Origin: Trichostrongylus colubriformis
Taxonomy: Eukaryota > Nematoda > Chromadorea > Rhabditida > Trichostrongylidae
Assembly: GCA_963978905.1 (NCBI GenBank)
Contig: OZ022258.1
Location: forward strand, 35,153,282-35,217,281
Length of the DNA: 64,000 nucleotides
Direction of reading: 5' to 3'
Part shown: positions 11,672 to 22,531 of the stretch, one piece after another
How the letters are laid out: every line of letters starts with the position of its first letter
How positions within the stretch are numbered: the stretch's first letter is position 1
Made by a program: the position numbers and the translations under genes
Notes under the pieces: generated by a model
The model's database searches: none
Told to the model about the DNA's origin: nothing
The model's input: the letters and a program-made list of their open reading frames with translations, nothing else

Positions 11672-12137
11672 GAAGGTATTTTACTTCCCATGGAACTTTG
11701 AAATGAGAACAGGGGGGATCGATAGAGCTTCGAACGCTGATTATAACTGTGAAAACCAAAATTGCTACCTGGCATTCTGAAGCGAGTTACGATGGGTCAA
11801 AATTTGCCTGTGACTTGTCTGTGACATCTCATTGGCGAGGCACTTTGCCATCAGCAAGGCCGTTGCTGAGCCCAGTCACCCACGAACCCAACCCCGCAAA
11901 TCTGAAACACTACCAGTAAGCCACTGTGGTCAATTCTGGCTATCCAACGGCCTTGCTGATGGCAAAGTGCCTCGCCAATGAGATGTCACAGACAAGTCAC
12001 AGGCAAACTTGACCCATCGTCACTCGCTTCAGAATGTCAGGTAGCAATTTTGGTTTTCACAGTTATAATCAGCGTTCGAAGCTCTATCGATCCCCCCGGG
12101 TCTCATTTCAAAGTTCCATGGGAAGTAAAATACCTTC
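11672..12137. repeat. Long hairpin with 193-bp arms and 79-bp loop
   Basis: The left arm 11672-11865 (GAAGGTATTTTACTTCCC to CATCAGCAAGGCCGTTG) is the near-perfect reverse complement of 11945-12137 (CAACGGCCTTGCTGATGG to GGGAAGTAAAATACCTTC). Open frames on both strands are simply the same arm read twice. A diverged single arm is at 1690-1880, so this is a dispersed palindromic MITE-like family. Confidence 0.85.
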
Positions 12138-13031
12138 CCTTGCTAGAGAGCAGTCGCCTTCGCCATCGCCTTCGATTCACTACGCGCAGCACTATGCGAT
12201 TGAAGATCAAGCAGTGCCATGGACCAGCACGCATACGCTTATATCCGTCAACATCTATATATTCGTATTCGTGCCAATAATCGCCACTTCACGCCGAGTT
12301 GCCATCCAATTAGTTTCACTTTATTCTCATTCGTAGTCAATAGTAGTATTTCACTGTGAAGTCCTTAGTCTGTAAAACCACCTCCCTAGTAGTACAATCG
12401 TAGTGTATATTTCTTAACAGTCAGGTAACTTACTCGTTCCTCGTATCATTTATAATGCTTCACAGTTATTGCATATTCCCTGTTTACCGGCAATAACATA
12501 AATGTATGTATCATCCATATACTGTTATGGCAGTCGGTTTGCAATAGGCGACATATGTACGTCCGTAGTTATATTTCACACCTCGCTCTACGCATCGTAC
12601 ATCGATCCTCGGTCCTACTTCTCGTTTCGCGCAGGACGGATCGATACTAGGCTCGCAGGTACGATCGATCGATACATCATGGACGCGCCGCAACCGCTCG
12701 CAGGTCAGCAGGGAAGAAAGGCCTAACACGCCGCGTGACAGCAGGCAGGGACATCGGTTAGAGTATTCTCACGGGGGCGCTGCACTTCCTTCCCTCGGTG
12801 TGTGGGCACCAGAAATCCCACGTTTCTATCGTGATCCGTCGAAACCACTGATGCACTCACCCCGCGGACGGGTCACGACACCTATATATCTCCAAAAGCT
12901 TAGGTAGTAAAGTCTTGAAAAAACGACGTGAGTGCCGCTAAACTTATGTGCCAACCTAATAAATATTATGTAAGTATGCAAGTTTGTCTATCCGTCCGCA
13001 AATGAAACTGTGATAAGGGAGTCGATAGAAA

Positions 13032-14060
13032 AAACAATTGAGAAAAATAGAAAAAATCATCGTGAAATGATTTTCAAATCATTGATCAGCATTCGTCCTT
13101 CTGAACAAAGCAGTGTCGTGATTGTGTTTTTCAGTACATCTTTACTTTTTCATGTGGGATTAATACCTTTTCAAAATTTACGATTTGAAGCATTGCTCGA
13201 GCAAATCTAGTATTTTACAAAGGCATAGAATCTCTTTCTGAACGCCAGCGATTTCATTGCTTAAAGATGTCATTGCGATGAGGGGAGACCAATCCGCATC
13301 CAAAGTACGCCGTGCACTGATGTTTGAGATTTCATCACAGAAGAAGCGTGGATCTGTAATTCGAAGGTTGAGATGATTCCTGCAGTATGCAACTATGGTG
13401 CTTAAAAACTTTCGAGAACGTTGTGATAAGCTCTTGCTGAAAAGTGTCTTAAAACATCAAGTAACTGACTGAAAAAAATGATGTCCGTGCGGAACATGGG
13501 CGAGCAGCAATGAACATGTGAATGTAGGTACAAAAAGGTTGCAATCTCGTCTGAGGGTAAAAAAGGAATCTTTGCAGCCTTCACGAAGAAGCTGGTGATC
13601 TACTTATCCGAATTCGCCATTTTATGAGTCGTTGAACTCGTCGCATCGAGACGACCAAAGTCTCCAATGCTTCCCATTTTATCCTTTTCAGAGGAAATTA
13701 TGACGGTGCGAAGATTCAAGTCGGATACTCCTTCACCAGGTGTCGTTTTCTCAAGAATGTTAGCGGTATTGTAGTAATGTAACAGCTGAGAAAAAAATGA
13801 ATAATGACTAAAAACGCGAAAAATAGACAGACTCCTTTCATAATCCTCTTTTACCCCCCCCCCCCTGCTACCCCTGCATCACTAGCCGCTGAGGCGCAGA
13901 TGCAGACGGTGAGGGATTATACCAGCCGGTGCAAACGCTGCTCAGCCTTCGCGGCAACTCGGCTAGTGAAGCGCTGCAGTTCGAAGTGATGCGCGATGAA
14001 CTCATGATACAAAACTCCAAGGATGCGCATGTCAACAAGAGATTTTAGGGGGGTATGGGA
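13032..14060. repeat. Intergenic; fragment of Tc5-like MITE family at 13690-13870
   Basis: From 13690 the text AAATTATGACGG, TTCTCAAGAATGTTAGCGG, TATTGTAG, then TTTTACC and a C10 run, parallels 2415-2590 (AAGTTATGACGG, TTTCAAAAAATGTGAGCGG, TATTGTAG, TACCCCTGGCC). The remainder shows no gene. Confidence 0.45.
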
Positions 14061-14518
14061 CCTTCGTCGATCCCCGGGCTGTGCGGCGGCGGCCGAATTT
14101 TCTCCTGTATTCGCTGTTGGTTGTTCAGTGCCATCTTTATTGGAGTCGACTTGCCTATTTTAGCGTTCAGTAGTAGTAAACTTACTCTATTGGCTCCCGT
14201 TTGTTAAGAAACGGCCGCCGTTCGCTGTTAATTTTGTTTGCTGCTGTTATTCGAGCTATTATTTCGCCCGAATTAATTAAGATCGATCGTCGTACGCATA
14301 TTGGTGGTCAAGCATTCGGCAACGCTACACTTGCTCCGCTGTACTGTATTGTTTATTGTGTCTGTGGTATTCCTCATCGGAAGGCATTGCTGAGAGTGGC
14401 AACTGGGCTTAACATCAATCTTTCGACGTTGTTGCCACCTCAGCAGGCATTTTTTCGGATTATCGCCCTTGTTCGTGCCATTCGGTTTATTATTGCCGAT
14501 CTGTGATCTGACTGGCTC

Positions 14519-15287
14519 ATGGATAACGTCAATGTGGACCCTTCTAGTGGATCGACTTTCTCTCAAGTTTGCGGCGATATTAATGGTCGAGATGAGTCTG
14601 TGTGAAATGATCTACAACAAAAAGTTGAGGAGATTACAAAATCACGACGTGTCACTGATCCAGTCAAAAAGGTCTTGAATGCTGTGATGAGGGAACTGAG
14701 TTGTCTCAAGGCTGAAAACGTTGATTTGAAAAAGGGAATTATTGATTTTAGTAATAGAGAATCTAAAGAAAGCTCGCCACTTTGTAGTCAGCTACATATC
14801 GACCCACATCGATTGTAGTGATCAGGTTAATATTCATGATCGCGCATTACCTTGTCATGAAGTGGAGAGGCTCCGTTCTGTTGTAATTAGTGGTGTTCCC
14901 GAGGCGGTTTCTTCTAAGCCGAGGGAAATACTAGCTCATGATTTCGGTTATGTATGGAATGTGCTTGAATTTTTGGGACTGGAATGTAACACTGTCACCG
15001 TGTATGGAATGAGTAAGCCATCACAAGGGAGGAGCAGGCTACTCAAGGTTGTTCTCTCCTCGAGATGGTTTCAGCGTGTACTCCTTAGGCGTGCGCCGCG
15101 TCTCCGTTTTTTCTCTCAACGTGGTATTTTTATTAGGCAATCTCTCTCGAGGGAGGGGAGGGAGCGTAGGCGGACGATACGCACAGGAAACAAAACGCGA
15201 GACTCTGGCTCTTCTTCAGTGGATAGTCAACGGCCACTCAGGGGTAACGCAGAGGCTCCACTTGATTCGGACGAGCGGGGGAACTGA
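14519..15287 (+). pseudogene. LINE ORF1 remnant (coiled coil plus RRM-like)
   Basis: Starting at ATG 14519 it reads MDNVNVDPSSGSTFSQVCGD, then an in-frame TGA near 14604, then a heptad-rich stretch around 14620-14740 (KVLNAVMRELSCLKAENVDL). After a frameshift near 14745 the segment to 15287 contains RSVVISGVPE, VLEFLGLE, VYGMSKPSQGRSRLLKVVLS and RGIFIRQSLSREGRERRR. Nucleic-acid-chaperone ORF1 proteins of CR1/T1-type LINEs share this layout. It is not functional as it stands. Confidence 0.65.
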
Positions 15288-17120
15288 GATTCCATCCGCG
15301 GATGAAGTTAAGTATTCCTGAATTTTTCTATTTTAACGTTCAGTCAATCTCAAGGAACTCGGTATACGTTGAACTTGTTTTGACTATTAGATTTGACTTC
15401 TATGCTTTTAGTAAGACCTGGCTCAAAGATTCCCATATGCTTTCTGCTATTGTTAGTAGTATATGCCGTGATTGTGTCGTATTGAGATGTGATCGATCGC
15501 GGAAAGCAGGTGGTGGTGTAGCTATGTTCGTGCATTCTAGACTTCCTACAGCTCTAATACTTAAGGGGTCTGTCTGGGATGCATATGAGATACACTGTGC
15601 TGATGTATTCAGTGAAGTTGGTAGTCTTCGGGTCGTCGTTGTTTATAGGGCTCCATCATGCATTGCAGCCAGTACAGTGCAACTGACTAAAGTTTTGAGT
15701 AATCTAGTAGCATGTGAGCATCATGCTATAATTGTGGGAGATTTCAATATTCCAGATTGGGACTATGACGCTTGCCCAGAGACGTTTCGTTCTGCTTTAT
15801 TGTCATTTTGTGAGCTTATGCATTGCCAAAAATTAACTCAACATATAGAGGAGCCAACCAGGTTTGGCAAGCTTTTGGACCTAGTCTTCAGCAGTAATTA
15901 GAATTTAGTTTGCAATCTGAGTATCCTTCCTCCTGTTGGTTACAGTGATTACAACACCATTTCATTGGACATTGTTGGGCACGAATCAAGCCCCAGGCCC
16001 TTTTTTCGTAGAGCATATTCCGCTTGCAATTTTAGTGAGCTTCGCGAAGACCTCGTAAGATACACTGGGTTAGCTTGTTTGAAACGTGCCAGAGAGATAA
16101 GTATCAGTTGCTGGTAAATGTATTGCACTCAGCAACAGACTATTATGTTCCCTGGATGAAAGTCACTCCTCTGCAACCGATGGTACTGCCAGGGTACTTG
16201 CAGAACATGAGCTGCCATCGTGAATGCCTTTACCAAGAAGCTAGGCGTACCGGAGATTGAACGATCTATAACTAATATTGCGCAAAGTTCCTCGTTCGAC
16301 TAAGGAACTTTAGTTGCAGTATTTAAAAGAAAGTTATAGAGGCTGGGAGAAGTGAAAACTTTTATAGATACCTCAATAACAATATTCATTATGGGAAGTG
16401 TGTGGGCTTCTTGAAGAGAGGAGATTTAGTGGTAAGCAATGCATATGACAAAGCAAACCTGCTCGCTGAGCAGCTCTCGAGCTCCTTTCTGCCTGAGGGT
16501 GATACAATCCCTGATTATTCTCCCCCGTTGACGTCAACTATGAATGACGTGCCGTGGTTTTAAGCGAATCAAATTTATGAGCAGATTATAGCTTGGCCAA
16601 AATCTTCTACGGTAACCCCTGATCTCATTCCGCTTTCCTTCATAAAAAAAGTAGCTGAGGTTATTTGTGGACCATTGGCGTACATGTTCAATCAATCATT
16701 AATGACTGGAGAAGTTCCAGGGCGTCCGAAGCATTCCTTTGTTACTCCGACGCTGAAGAAGGAACCTTTTTTGGATCCGGCGAATTATCGGCCAGTAATC
16801 ATAACATCCCCGTTTTGTAGGCTTTTTGAAAAATCACTCAAAGATCATATTTTAAAGTATATCGCTGGCGCTAAAATCTTTCCTCGTGCTCAACATTTAT
16901 CCCTGGAAGGTCTGTGAAGACAAATATGACTAAATTCTTGATTACTGGTCCAAGGAGATTGACAACGGACACTGTTGTGATGTTATTTTTTTTGACTTTG
17001 CCAAAGCGTTTGACAGGGTTTCCCACAGAAAGTTGTTGTACAAGTTGGATAGGCTGGGCTTTCATCCCATCCTCATCAAATGGACGGCAAATTTCCTTCT
17101 GGGAGAACTTATCAGGTGCG

Positions 17121-17435
17121 TATCGGGCAAGAATGGTGGTGTAGTGACAGGTGGCGCACACCCCACTCTCATGGTGCGGGGATCAGATCCCGCATCAACG
17201 CCCGCCCAGGCCAACCAAGCCTTCTATCCCTCCGGGGTCGGTAAATTGGTACCAGACTCGTCTGGGAGGATAAAAGCACTGACTTGTACATCGGCTGGCC
17301 ACCGCAAGTCATTGTATAGGCCACATCACATTCACCAGCCACCACGATTCTGAATGGAACTAGAATGTGCGGCGCATCCCAAGAAGGGATTGATTAACGC
17401 CAAAAACTTTATCCTTTTTTTTATTATCGGGCAAG
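17121..17435 (+). mobile_element. tRNA-like SINE with 11-bp target duplication, copy 1
   Basis: The insert 17132-17424 is flanked by TATCGGGCAAG at 17121-17131 and 17425-17435. The head has an A-box-like TGGTGTAGTGA and a B-box-like GGATCAGATCC about 35 bp on, the spacing of a pol III tRNA promoter. The tail is T-rich (CTTTATCCTTTTTTTTTAT). Two other copies lie at 34863-35090 and at 41689-41943 plus 44317-44350. Insertion by LINE machinery is inferred from the target duplication. Confidence 0.8.
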
Positions 17436-17519
17436 CATATTCGAGTTGCAAGGATGTGATAAAAGGAGTGCCGCAGGGAGGAGTACTATCCCCCGGTACT
17501 TTTTAACATTTTCCTCTGA

Positions 17520-18000
17520 GATTCCTAAAAATCTTCAGTCAAAACTTTTTTGTCATAACTTTTTTCTATTTGACCAAAATTGACAAAATTTTAATATGTG
17601 GTGCCTGAACCTATTGTCAACACTTCCTTCTACTTGAGTGCCGCTTGACACTTTTCATCGTTTTTTACAAGAATTTACTACAAGACCACCGAAAAAAAGT
17701 AAAAGGCTTGGTCAAGAAAAAAGGCTTTCTTTACAAAAGCAAAACGAGCAAGCCTCAGAGAACATTAAAATTTTTTTTTGTAAAAAGACCACGGCTTTTA
17801 ATGACAGCGGCACAGCGGAACGGCATAGGGATGGCACTCCAAAAACAAAAAAATTTCATATAACCACGTAACCTACACCGTTTAGCGCCAAAATAGTATA
17901 TTGAGTATGCAGCGTCTCCAATTTTAACGTACTAAATTTTCTCTCAGATCGGTGCAGTTGCAAAGAAAGTTACAAGTGAAAAACCCAGGTGAAAGACCAT
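17520..18000. repeat. AT-rich foreign segment replacing the LINE catalytic region
   Basis: This stretch of poly-T/A-rich sequence lies between the GVPQGG block and the C-terminal tail of the CR1-like RT. It encodes none of the expected RT residues, so it replaced or was inserted with loss of about 450 bp of ORF2. No terminal repeats or target duplication were recognised. Confidence 0.45.
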
Positions 18001-18707
18001 TTCGCCGAAGACTTTTGAGCGTTACTGTATGTTCGACCTATGGTCGAATCTTGTGCCACTGTGTTTCACCCCGTAAGGAGAAACGATATTAACGCTCTGG
18101 AAAAGGTACAAAATAACTTCACGCGGAAAATACTTTTTCAAAGTAAGTGTTTTTTACACTCAAGAATCCCGCCCAGAAGACCGAAGGCTTTTATTAGGAA
18201 TAAATATCTGGGACTTACTACGCTGGAATCAAGGCGCAAAACCTTCGATGTGTGCATGGTATATAAGCTCCTGTACCGGATCAAGGATTTTGGCTCTCTT
18301 AGTTTATGAGATGGTTCGGTCTGGTACCAGAGGCGGAAAGCTGAAGGTTTTCTTGAACATTCCCAAAACCAAATGTAAGGGCGCGAAGCTTTTATAGAGC
18401 GGCTAGCTTATATAATATGTTAACTAATAATGTAGCCTCCTCTGACAACTTTAATCAGTTTAAGCAACGTATGACTAAAGTACTAGGTAAACACATGATG
18501 TCCTAATTCCTTGAGGTCCAGCAGTTCACTTCTGATTTAATAAAATGCGTGCATTAACTTTGCAGTGTTGTATACCCTGACTGTGAATTCTGAATTTTAA
18601 CTTGCTGGTTTATCTGCTTGTTGATGTTCCGTTGATTTGATGTTCCGTTTGTTAACTCTTTTTCTACGCTTGCCTCAGCAACGTAATAAACATTAACATT
18701 AACATTT

Positions 18708-19080
18708 TCTACGGATCATGTCTTTATAACTGAACTTTTCATTTACAGATTGTCATTCTCAGGTCTGCTTTTCATCATTGCCCTCCTTCCGGTGCCCTTG
18801 ATAATGCGATGCGAGAAAAATACCTCGGAGGCGGCGAGCATCAACGAGAAAACCTTCAGCGGCTGTCCTCCGATTCTTGGCACATCTACTTCTTGGCACA
18901 TCAACATTCACCCTCGGTAAACGACGAGATCATCCTTTCTTCTGTCATCGACCTATGATAGGGCTCAGCACAACCTCTCCAGTATGTTAACATGAGTGAG
19001 TTTTTTTTAAAAAGAAATGAAGCAAATTCTGGCAGGGAAATGTGAGGAGGAAAAAGATTTGATGATTTCCGCTGCTTTTT
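18708..19080. other. Intergenic, nothing recognised
   Basis: No conserved frame, RNA gene or repeat could be assigned in this stretch. Confidence 0.4.
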
Positions 19081-19099
19081 TCGATCTTTGCGATGGAGG

Positions 19100-19490
19100 C
19101 ATACTTCAGCTGCGACGGCGGAAATGGAACGCCGTCACTGGCGGCGATGGGGGCAAAATCATGTGCCTGCCAACGACGACGGTGACAATCTGATAACGCG
19201 CTCCGTTTGCAAGGCGCATGACCTAATCACTCTATAGTATGGTGGTCGTGGCGAAAGCTCACGAATTCGGGTTCGAAATTCGTATAGCTTGATAGTACGC
19301 AAAGATTCGAATTTGAATTTTTGGGCTCTCGCCACGATCACCACACTGTAGTGTGGTTGGGTCAATCGTTTTGCAAACGGAGCGCGTTATCAGATTGAAG
19401 CCGCCGTCAGCGGCAGGCACATGACTTCGACGGCGGCACCTCAGCTGCCGTTATCGGTGCGCAAAGTATGAGGGCGGCCTTATTGTAGAA
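19100..19490. mobile_element. Palindromic MITE, CACTGTAGTGTG-loop family, copy 1
   Basis: The inverted arms 19155-19262 and 19321-19426 share CATGTGCCTGCC, ATCTGATAACGCGCTCCG, TTTGCAA and GTGGCGA. The right arm near the loop contains CACTGTAGTGTGGTTGGGTC. A relative at 40009-40221 has the same core text and the same outer ending GGTGCGCAAAGTATGAG.GCGGC. Non-coding. Confidence 0.7.
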
Positions 19491-20520
19491 TGGTGTTGTT
19501 ATCATGATGCAAGTGTTGTTATCATGATGCGAAAACCTGATAACCTTAAAATCAAAGTCAACCATCATAGTATCCGATTTTTATCTTATTTATATCTATT
19601 TCAATAGTCATGTTCTTTATAAACTTCTTCAATATACTCTTCTATAATTGCTTCGCTTTGATTGTATGGGACCAGTAAAAAAATTCTTTTCTCCTGTTAC
19701 GTGAAACAAGCCTTCAGCAGAGCCCGTACATTGCAGTGCAGTATTTTGAGAATAAGTTCAACCAAAATGTTTTCAAAGTAACCATTTTTCAATAAAAAAA
19801 CTTGTAGACACTGTCGCTTTCATACCCTGTGTCGCCGCCTAGAGTGTTGTCCGGCAGATCTGCAAAGTACGAAAAAACCTGGCACTGAGAAATCATTCAG
19901 ATGGCAGTCTACCACATGATCTTGTCTGACCTTCTCAACCCATTTCATTTTATTTCATGTTATTATCTCCCACCACTAGAATACCCGGTTTCCTTCACTC
20001 CTATTAGTCGAAGATCTTAATCGGTCAGCTCTTCACCAACAGGTGGGCGACGGAATTTAAGCAAACAGAGTAGTTCGATTGGCAGTCGCACACGGTTCCC
20101 TTATCTTCTCCGCGCTTGATCATTGAGATTTTGCGCAAGGTGATGTTTACGACTAAACCCGTTATCAACGATCGCAGCATATTTACAGCAGCCTTCACCT
20201 TCGCGTAAAGAACAACAACAATTTCATTTCATATCTCTGTTAATGTGCCATCCACTAACCCTAGCCGCAATGATCGAAGCTGAAGACACTTGTCATGATA
20301 GGAGTGATATCAAGCCACAAATAAATGGATACCACGGTTTGACTAGTAATAAGGAAAGAAAGACTTGAATAATTCAGTGGCGTCTTCCCACCGATAGTAA
20401 TTCAATGAAAGATAAGAAAAGATAAAGTATTACGGGTTGATCATTCCTCTGATGGACTGATCCACGTACCCCCTCTCAGAATGTCGGAGGTTATTGAATA
20501 TGAATTGGCGTACGCTCCGG
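19491..20520. other. Intergenic, one small tandem duplication
   Basis: GTGTTGTTATCATGATGC occurs twice in tandem near 19493-19528. Nothing else is recognised. Confidence 0.4.
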
Positions 20521-20534
20521 TTTACGGAAGGTTC

Positions 20535-20915
20535 TCACAGCATTTTTTCACTCTGAAATGATGCGCGGATTGCATGGCATCGGTGGACGTCGGTCGGCTG
20601 TTCGATGATCGGATCGGGCGAGGGTGCAATTTTATACCCGTCTGCCCGAGGAAGCTCAATAGTGGACGAAATCTCCGACGTTTCATCAGAGCGTGTTTTT
20701 TTGCCTTGTCTTGGTGTGACAAAACCGAGAAACCTCTCGCTTTGGTGACATTCGCACTCTTCGGTATGACGGCTCAACACTTCCCAAACTCGTAGTTGTT
20801 TAAGTGCAGCTTTGAGGAGGCTGCCAGATTTGCAATGGTTCTTATCCTCACCGACAAGTCTGCAATCAATGCTTCGACCTCTGCGGGATCCTTGTGATAG
20901 CATGCTCAGTACCAC
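20535..20915 (-). CDS. Possible exon, unrecognised protein
   Basis: A minus-strand frame of 126 codons with balanced composition (for example HTEECECHQSERFLGFVTP, SDETSEISSTIELPRADGY). A second minus-strand frame inside it reads EALIADLSVRIRTIANLAAS, also protein-like, which suggests either a frameshift or a splice. Flanks have AG/GTGAGA-like sites near 20880 and 20538. Other possible exon material lies upstream at 21070-21172 (after a TTTCAG) and 21391-21582. I could not join them in phase, so this is tentative. Confidence 0.25.
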   Translation of the reverse strand: MVLSMLSQGSRRGRSIDCRLVGEDKNHCKSGSLLKAALKQLRVWEVLSRHTEECECHQSERFLGFVTPRQGKKTRSDETSEISSTIELPRADGYKIAPSPDPIIEQPTDVHRCHAIRASFQSEKML

Positions 20916-21390
20916 ATGGCGAGCGCTACGTTATGAGTGAAATCAATCCCTGACCTATTGGCTGCTAAACGCTGTGTCACTGTGCTACAAGTTCTCAGAG
21001 AAGATACAGACAGAGGTAGCGACTGATATGAAGTGCTAGAAGATGAGCGGAAAGAAATGAACGAGCTACATTTTGGTCGCAGCATACCGACGTCAGTAGA
21101 GAAACCACCATGCTTTTTGCTAAAACCATCAATTCAATCAAATAGTTGCAGCCAAACAGTTGCCTGAAACATTCGTGCTCCATTTGCTCGTTTTTTATTA
21201 TTACTCAGTAGCGACAGTTTGTAAATCAATCTAAAGTCTCATGTTACGCCATGCATTCTATTTCTAGGCCAAATTGTGAGAATTTCGAATGCCTGTACGA
21301 CTAGTGACTTACAACAACTCTCTGAGTGAGACTCCAGTGTTCTTTCACGGCAGAAATGCTTTTCGTCGAGTGACTGATCACAGATTGAGA

Positions 21391-21582
21391 CTAGTATTGA
21401 TTGCGCTGTGAGGAATTCGATTTAGTGGAGAATGCACCTGCTGAACGTTTCCTATACACATGCAGCACGCCATTTGTTTCTTGTGGGTGCATAAGTGCGC
21501 CCTTCTCGACGATTCGATTTATTTGCATTTTGATCATTGGTGTCACTGATCCTAGGTAGCTGGGCGTAGGATCAATGTTCAT
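21391..21582 (-). CDS. Possible first exon, unrecognised
   Basis: From ATG 21582 it reads MNIDPTPSYLGSVTPMIKMQ and on through HPQETNGVLHVYRKRSAG. The composition looks like real protein and a weak GTGCAT donor follows the RKRSAG stretch. It could start a minus-strand gene with the exon-like frames at 21070-21172 and 20535-20880, but the splice phases do not match simply. No family is recognised. Confidence 0.25.
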   Translation of the reverse strand: MNIDPTPSYLGSVTPMIKMQINRIVEKGALMHPQETNGVLHVYRKRSAGAFSTKSNSSQRNQY

Positions 21583-21589
21583 GTTGTTG

Positions 21590-22445
21590 ACGTCCCATTT
21601 ATCTTTCGACGGTCAGCAACCAAGGGCGCAGCGAATTGTTATCGCGTCACTAACCAGGAAGTATGGGTGAACTTCTCGAACTCAAAATGAACCTTATGAC
21701 ATGCAGTAGAAGATTACACCTACACGTCGCTGTGGTTCGAATCCAGAGCAAAACTTTTTCTGTCAGGATGGCTTGTTTTGCGCATGTACAGCCGCTACTG
21801 CTCGAAGCAATATCTTTGAAACTACATTCAGGTGGATCAGCAATGGTTGATCGATTATATTAGTGTCTCGGTATAACGCTTTGGTAAGTATTTCAATTTG
21901 TGTCGTCGGACTGATTTTAAAAGCGGCTGTCCGTCACGAGAAAATCCATGAGCTATGTACCTGCGTACTGACAATTTGCTGTCAGTAGATGGAAGACATG
22001 CTGTCGAGTCTTGCACCCATATGATTGGGTTACATAAACTTGCTCGCAAATTTTGAAAAAAATCAAAATCTATCGGAGAACCTACTGGTGGACTTAGAAG
22101 CGCGTATTAATCTCAAAACGAGTAGAAGCAATAACTCAATTGATAAAAAAATTAATTCAAATAGCCGTAATCCCTACAAGTTGCATTCTTAGTTTCAACC
22201 TGAGTTCCTAAGGTCGCTCTCATACTGCTGAAATGTTCTGAATTGCGAAGGTGAAGTGAGCACTCCGGCTGTAATACGTTGCCATTTCATGTCTGCACTT
22301 GCACTGGAAGAGATGATTCCTCATAAGTGCATATAAAAGGTGCACAAAAGTCCAAACTTTGTTGTGACCTGGTTGATTTGAGAAATGGCTTAAAATGGCG
22401 TTTCAGAAAAATCGCTTGAAAGAATCTACTGATCTGAAACCGTCT
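21590..22445. other. Intergenic, nothing recognised
   Basis: No gene or repeat could be assigned. A tRNA-like GGTTCGAATCC at about 21735 is discussed under rejected items. Confidence 0.4.
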
Positions 22446-22531
22446 TGGCTTTTAGAACGGATGATGAACAATCAGATCGTCCGTATAAAGATACGGACGA
22501 TCTGATTGTTCATCATCCGTTCTAAAAGCCA
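22446..22531. repeat. Perfect 41-bp hairpin with 4-nt loop
   Basis: The left arm 22446-22486 (TGGCTTTTAGAACGGATGAT to CGTCCGTAT) is the exact reverse complement of 22491-22531, with loop AAAG. Perfect pairing implies a very recent origin or an assembly or library artefact. Confidence 0.9.

Larger units (their letters stand above)
7102..13031. mobile_element. Transposon island bounded by 140-bp inverted repeats
   Basis: The left arm (7102-7243) and right arm (12889-13031) are inverted copies that share TTTCATTTGCGGAC, ATAGACAAACTTGCAT, ATTTATTAGG, GCATAAGTT/CACATAAGTTT, GCGGCAC and AAGACTTTACTACC. Between them lie a decayed Tc4/Tc5-type transposase (7270-8660), a solo Tc5-like end (about 10620-10803), a fragment matching the transposase N-terminus in inverse orientation (11300-11402) and a long hairpin (11672-12137). 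Whether it moved as one unit or is a nest of insertions cannot be settled from the sequence. Confidence 0.55.
15302..18505 (+). pseudogene. LINE ORF2 remnant: endonuclease and reverse transcriptase
   Basis: EN domain 15302-16000: FFYFNVQSISRN, FAFSKTWL-like YAFSKTWLKD, RSRKAGGGVAMF, VVVYRAPS, VGDFNIPDWDYD, then a TAG at 15899 before VGYSDYNTISLDI. RT: 16580-16910 (STVTPDLIPLSFIKK, FNQSLMTGEVP, DPANYRPVIITS, LFEKSLKDHI), 16985-17120 (FFDFAKAFDRVSHRKLLYKL), then after the SINE GVPQGGVLSP at 17463-17495. The catalytic YADD block is missing because 17520-18000 is unrelated. The C-terminal tail resumes at 18025-18305 (YVRPMVESCATVFHPVRRND, KYLGLTTLESRR) and ends near 18505. Confidence 0.75.
14090..18707 (+). 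mobile_element. Decayed CR1-like non-LTR retrotransposon (LINE)
   Basis: The order is 5' leader, ORF1-like protein, apurinic endonuclease plus reverse transcriptase, 3' UTR, and a terminal short repeat (CATTAACATTAACATT, 18687-18702). It is interrupted by a SINE (17132-17424) and an AT-rich replacement (about 17520-18000). Several stops and frameshifts show it is dead. The clade call rests on EN/RT motif style and the presence of ORF1 with a terminal microsatellite; the 5' boundary is approximate. Confidence 0.75.

Noticed and set aside
11395..12336. Similar proteins encoded at 11395-11775 (minus) and 12034-12336 (plus)
   Set aside because: They are the two arms of one hairpin; the similarity is a consequence of the inverted repeat.
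21725..21760. tRNA-like GGTTCGAATCC motif
   Set aside because: The T-arm pairs only partly, and no matching acceptor stem, D arm or anticodon arm is found at the right distance upstream.
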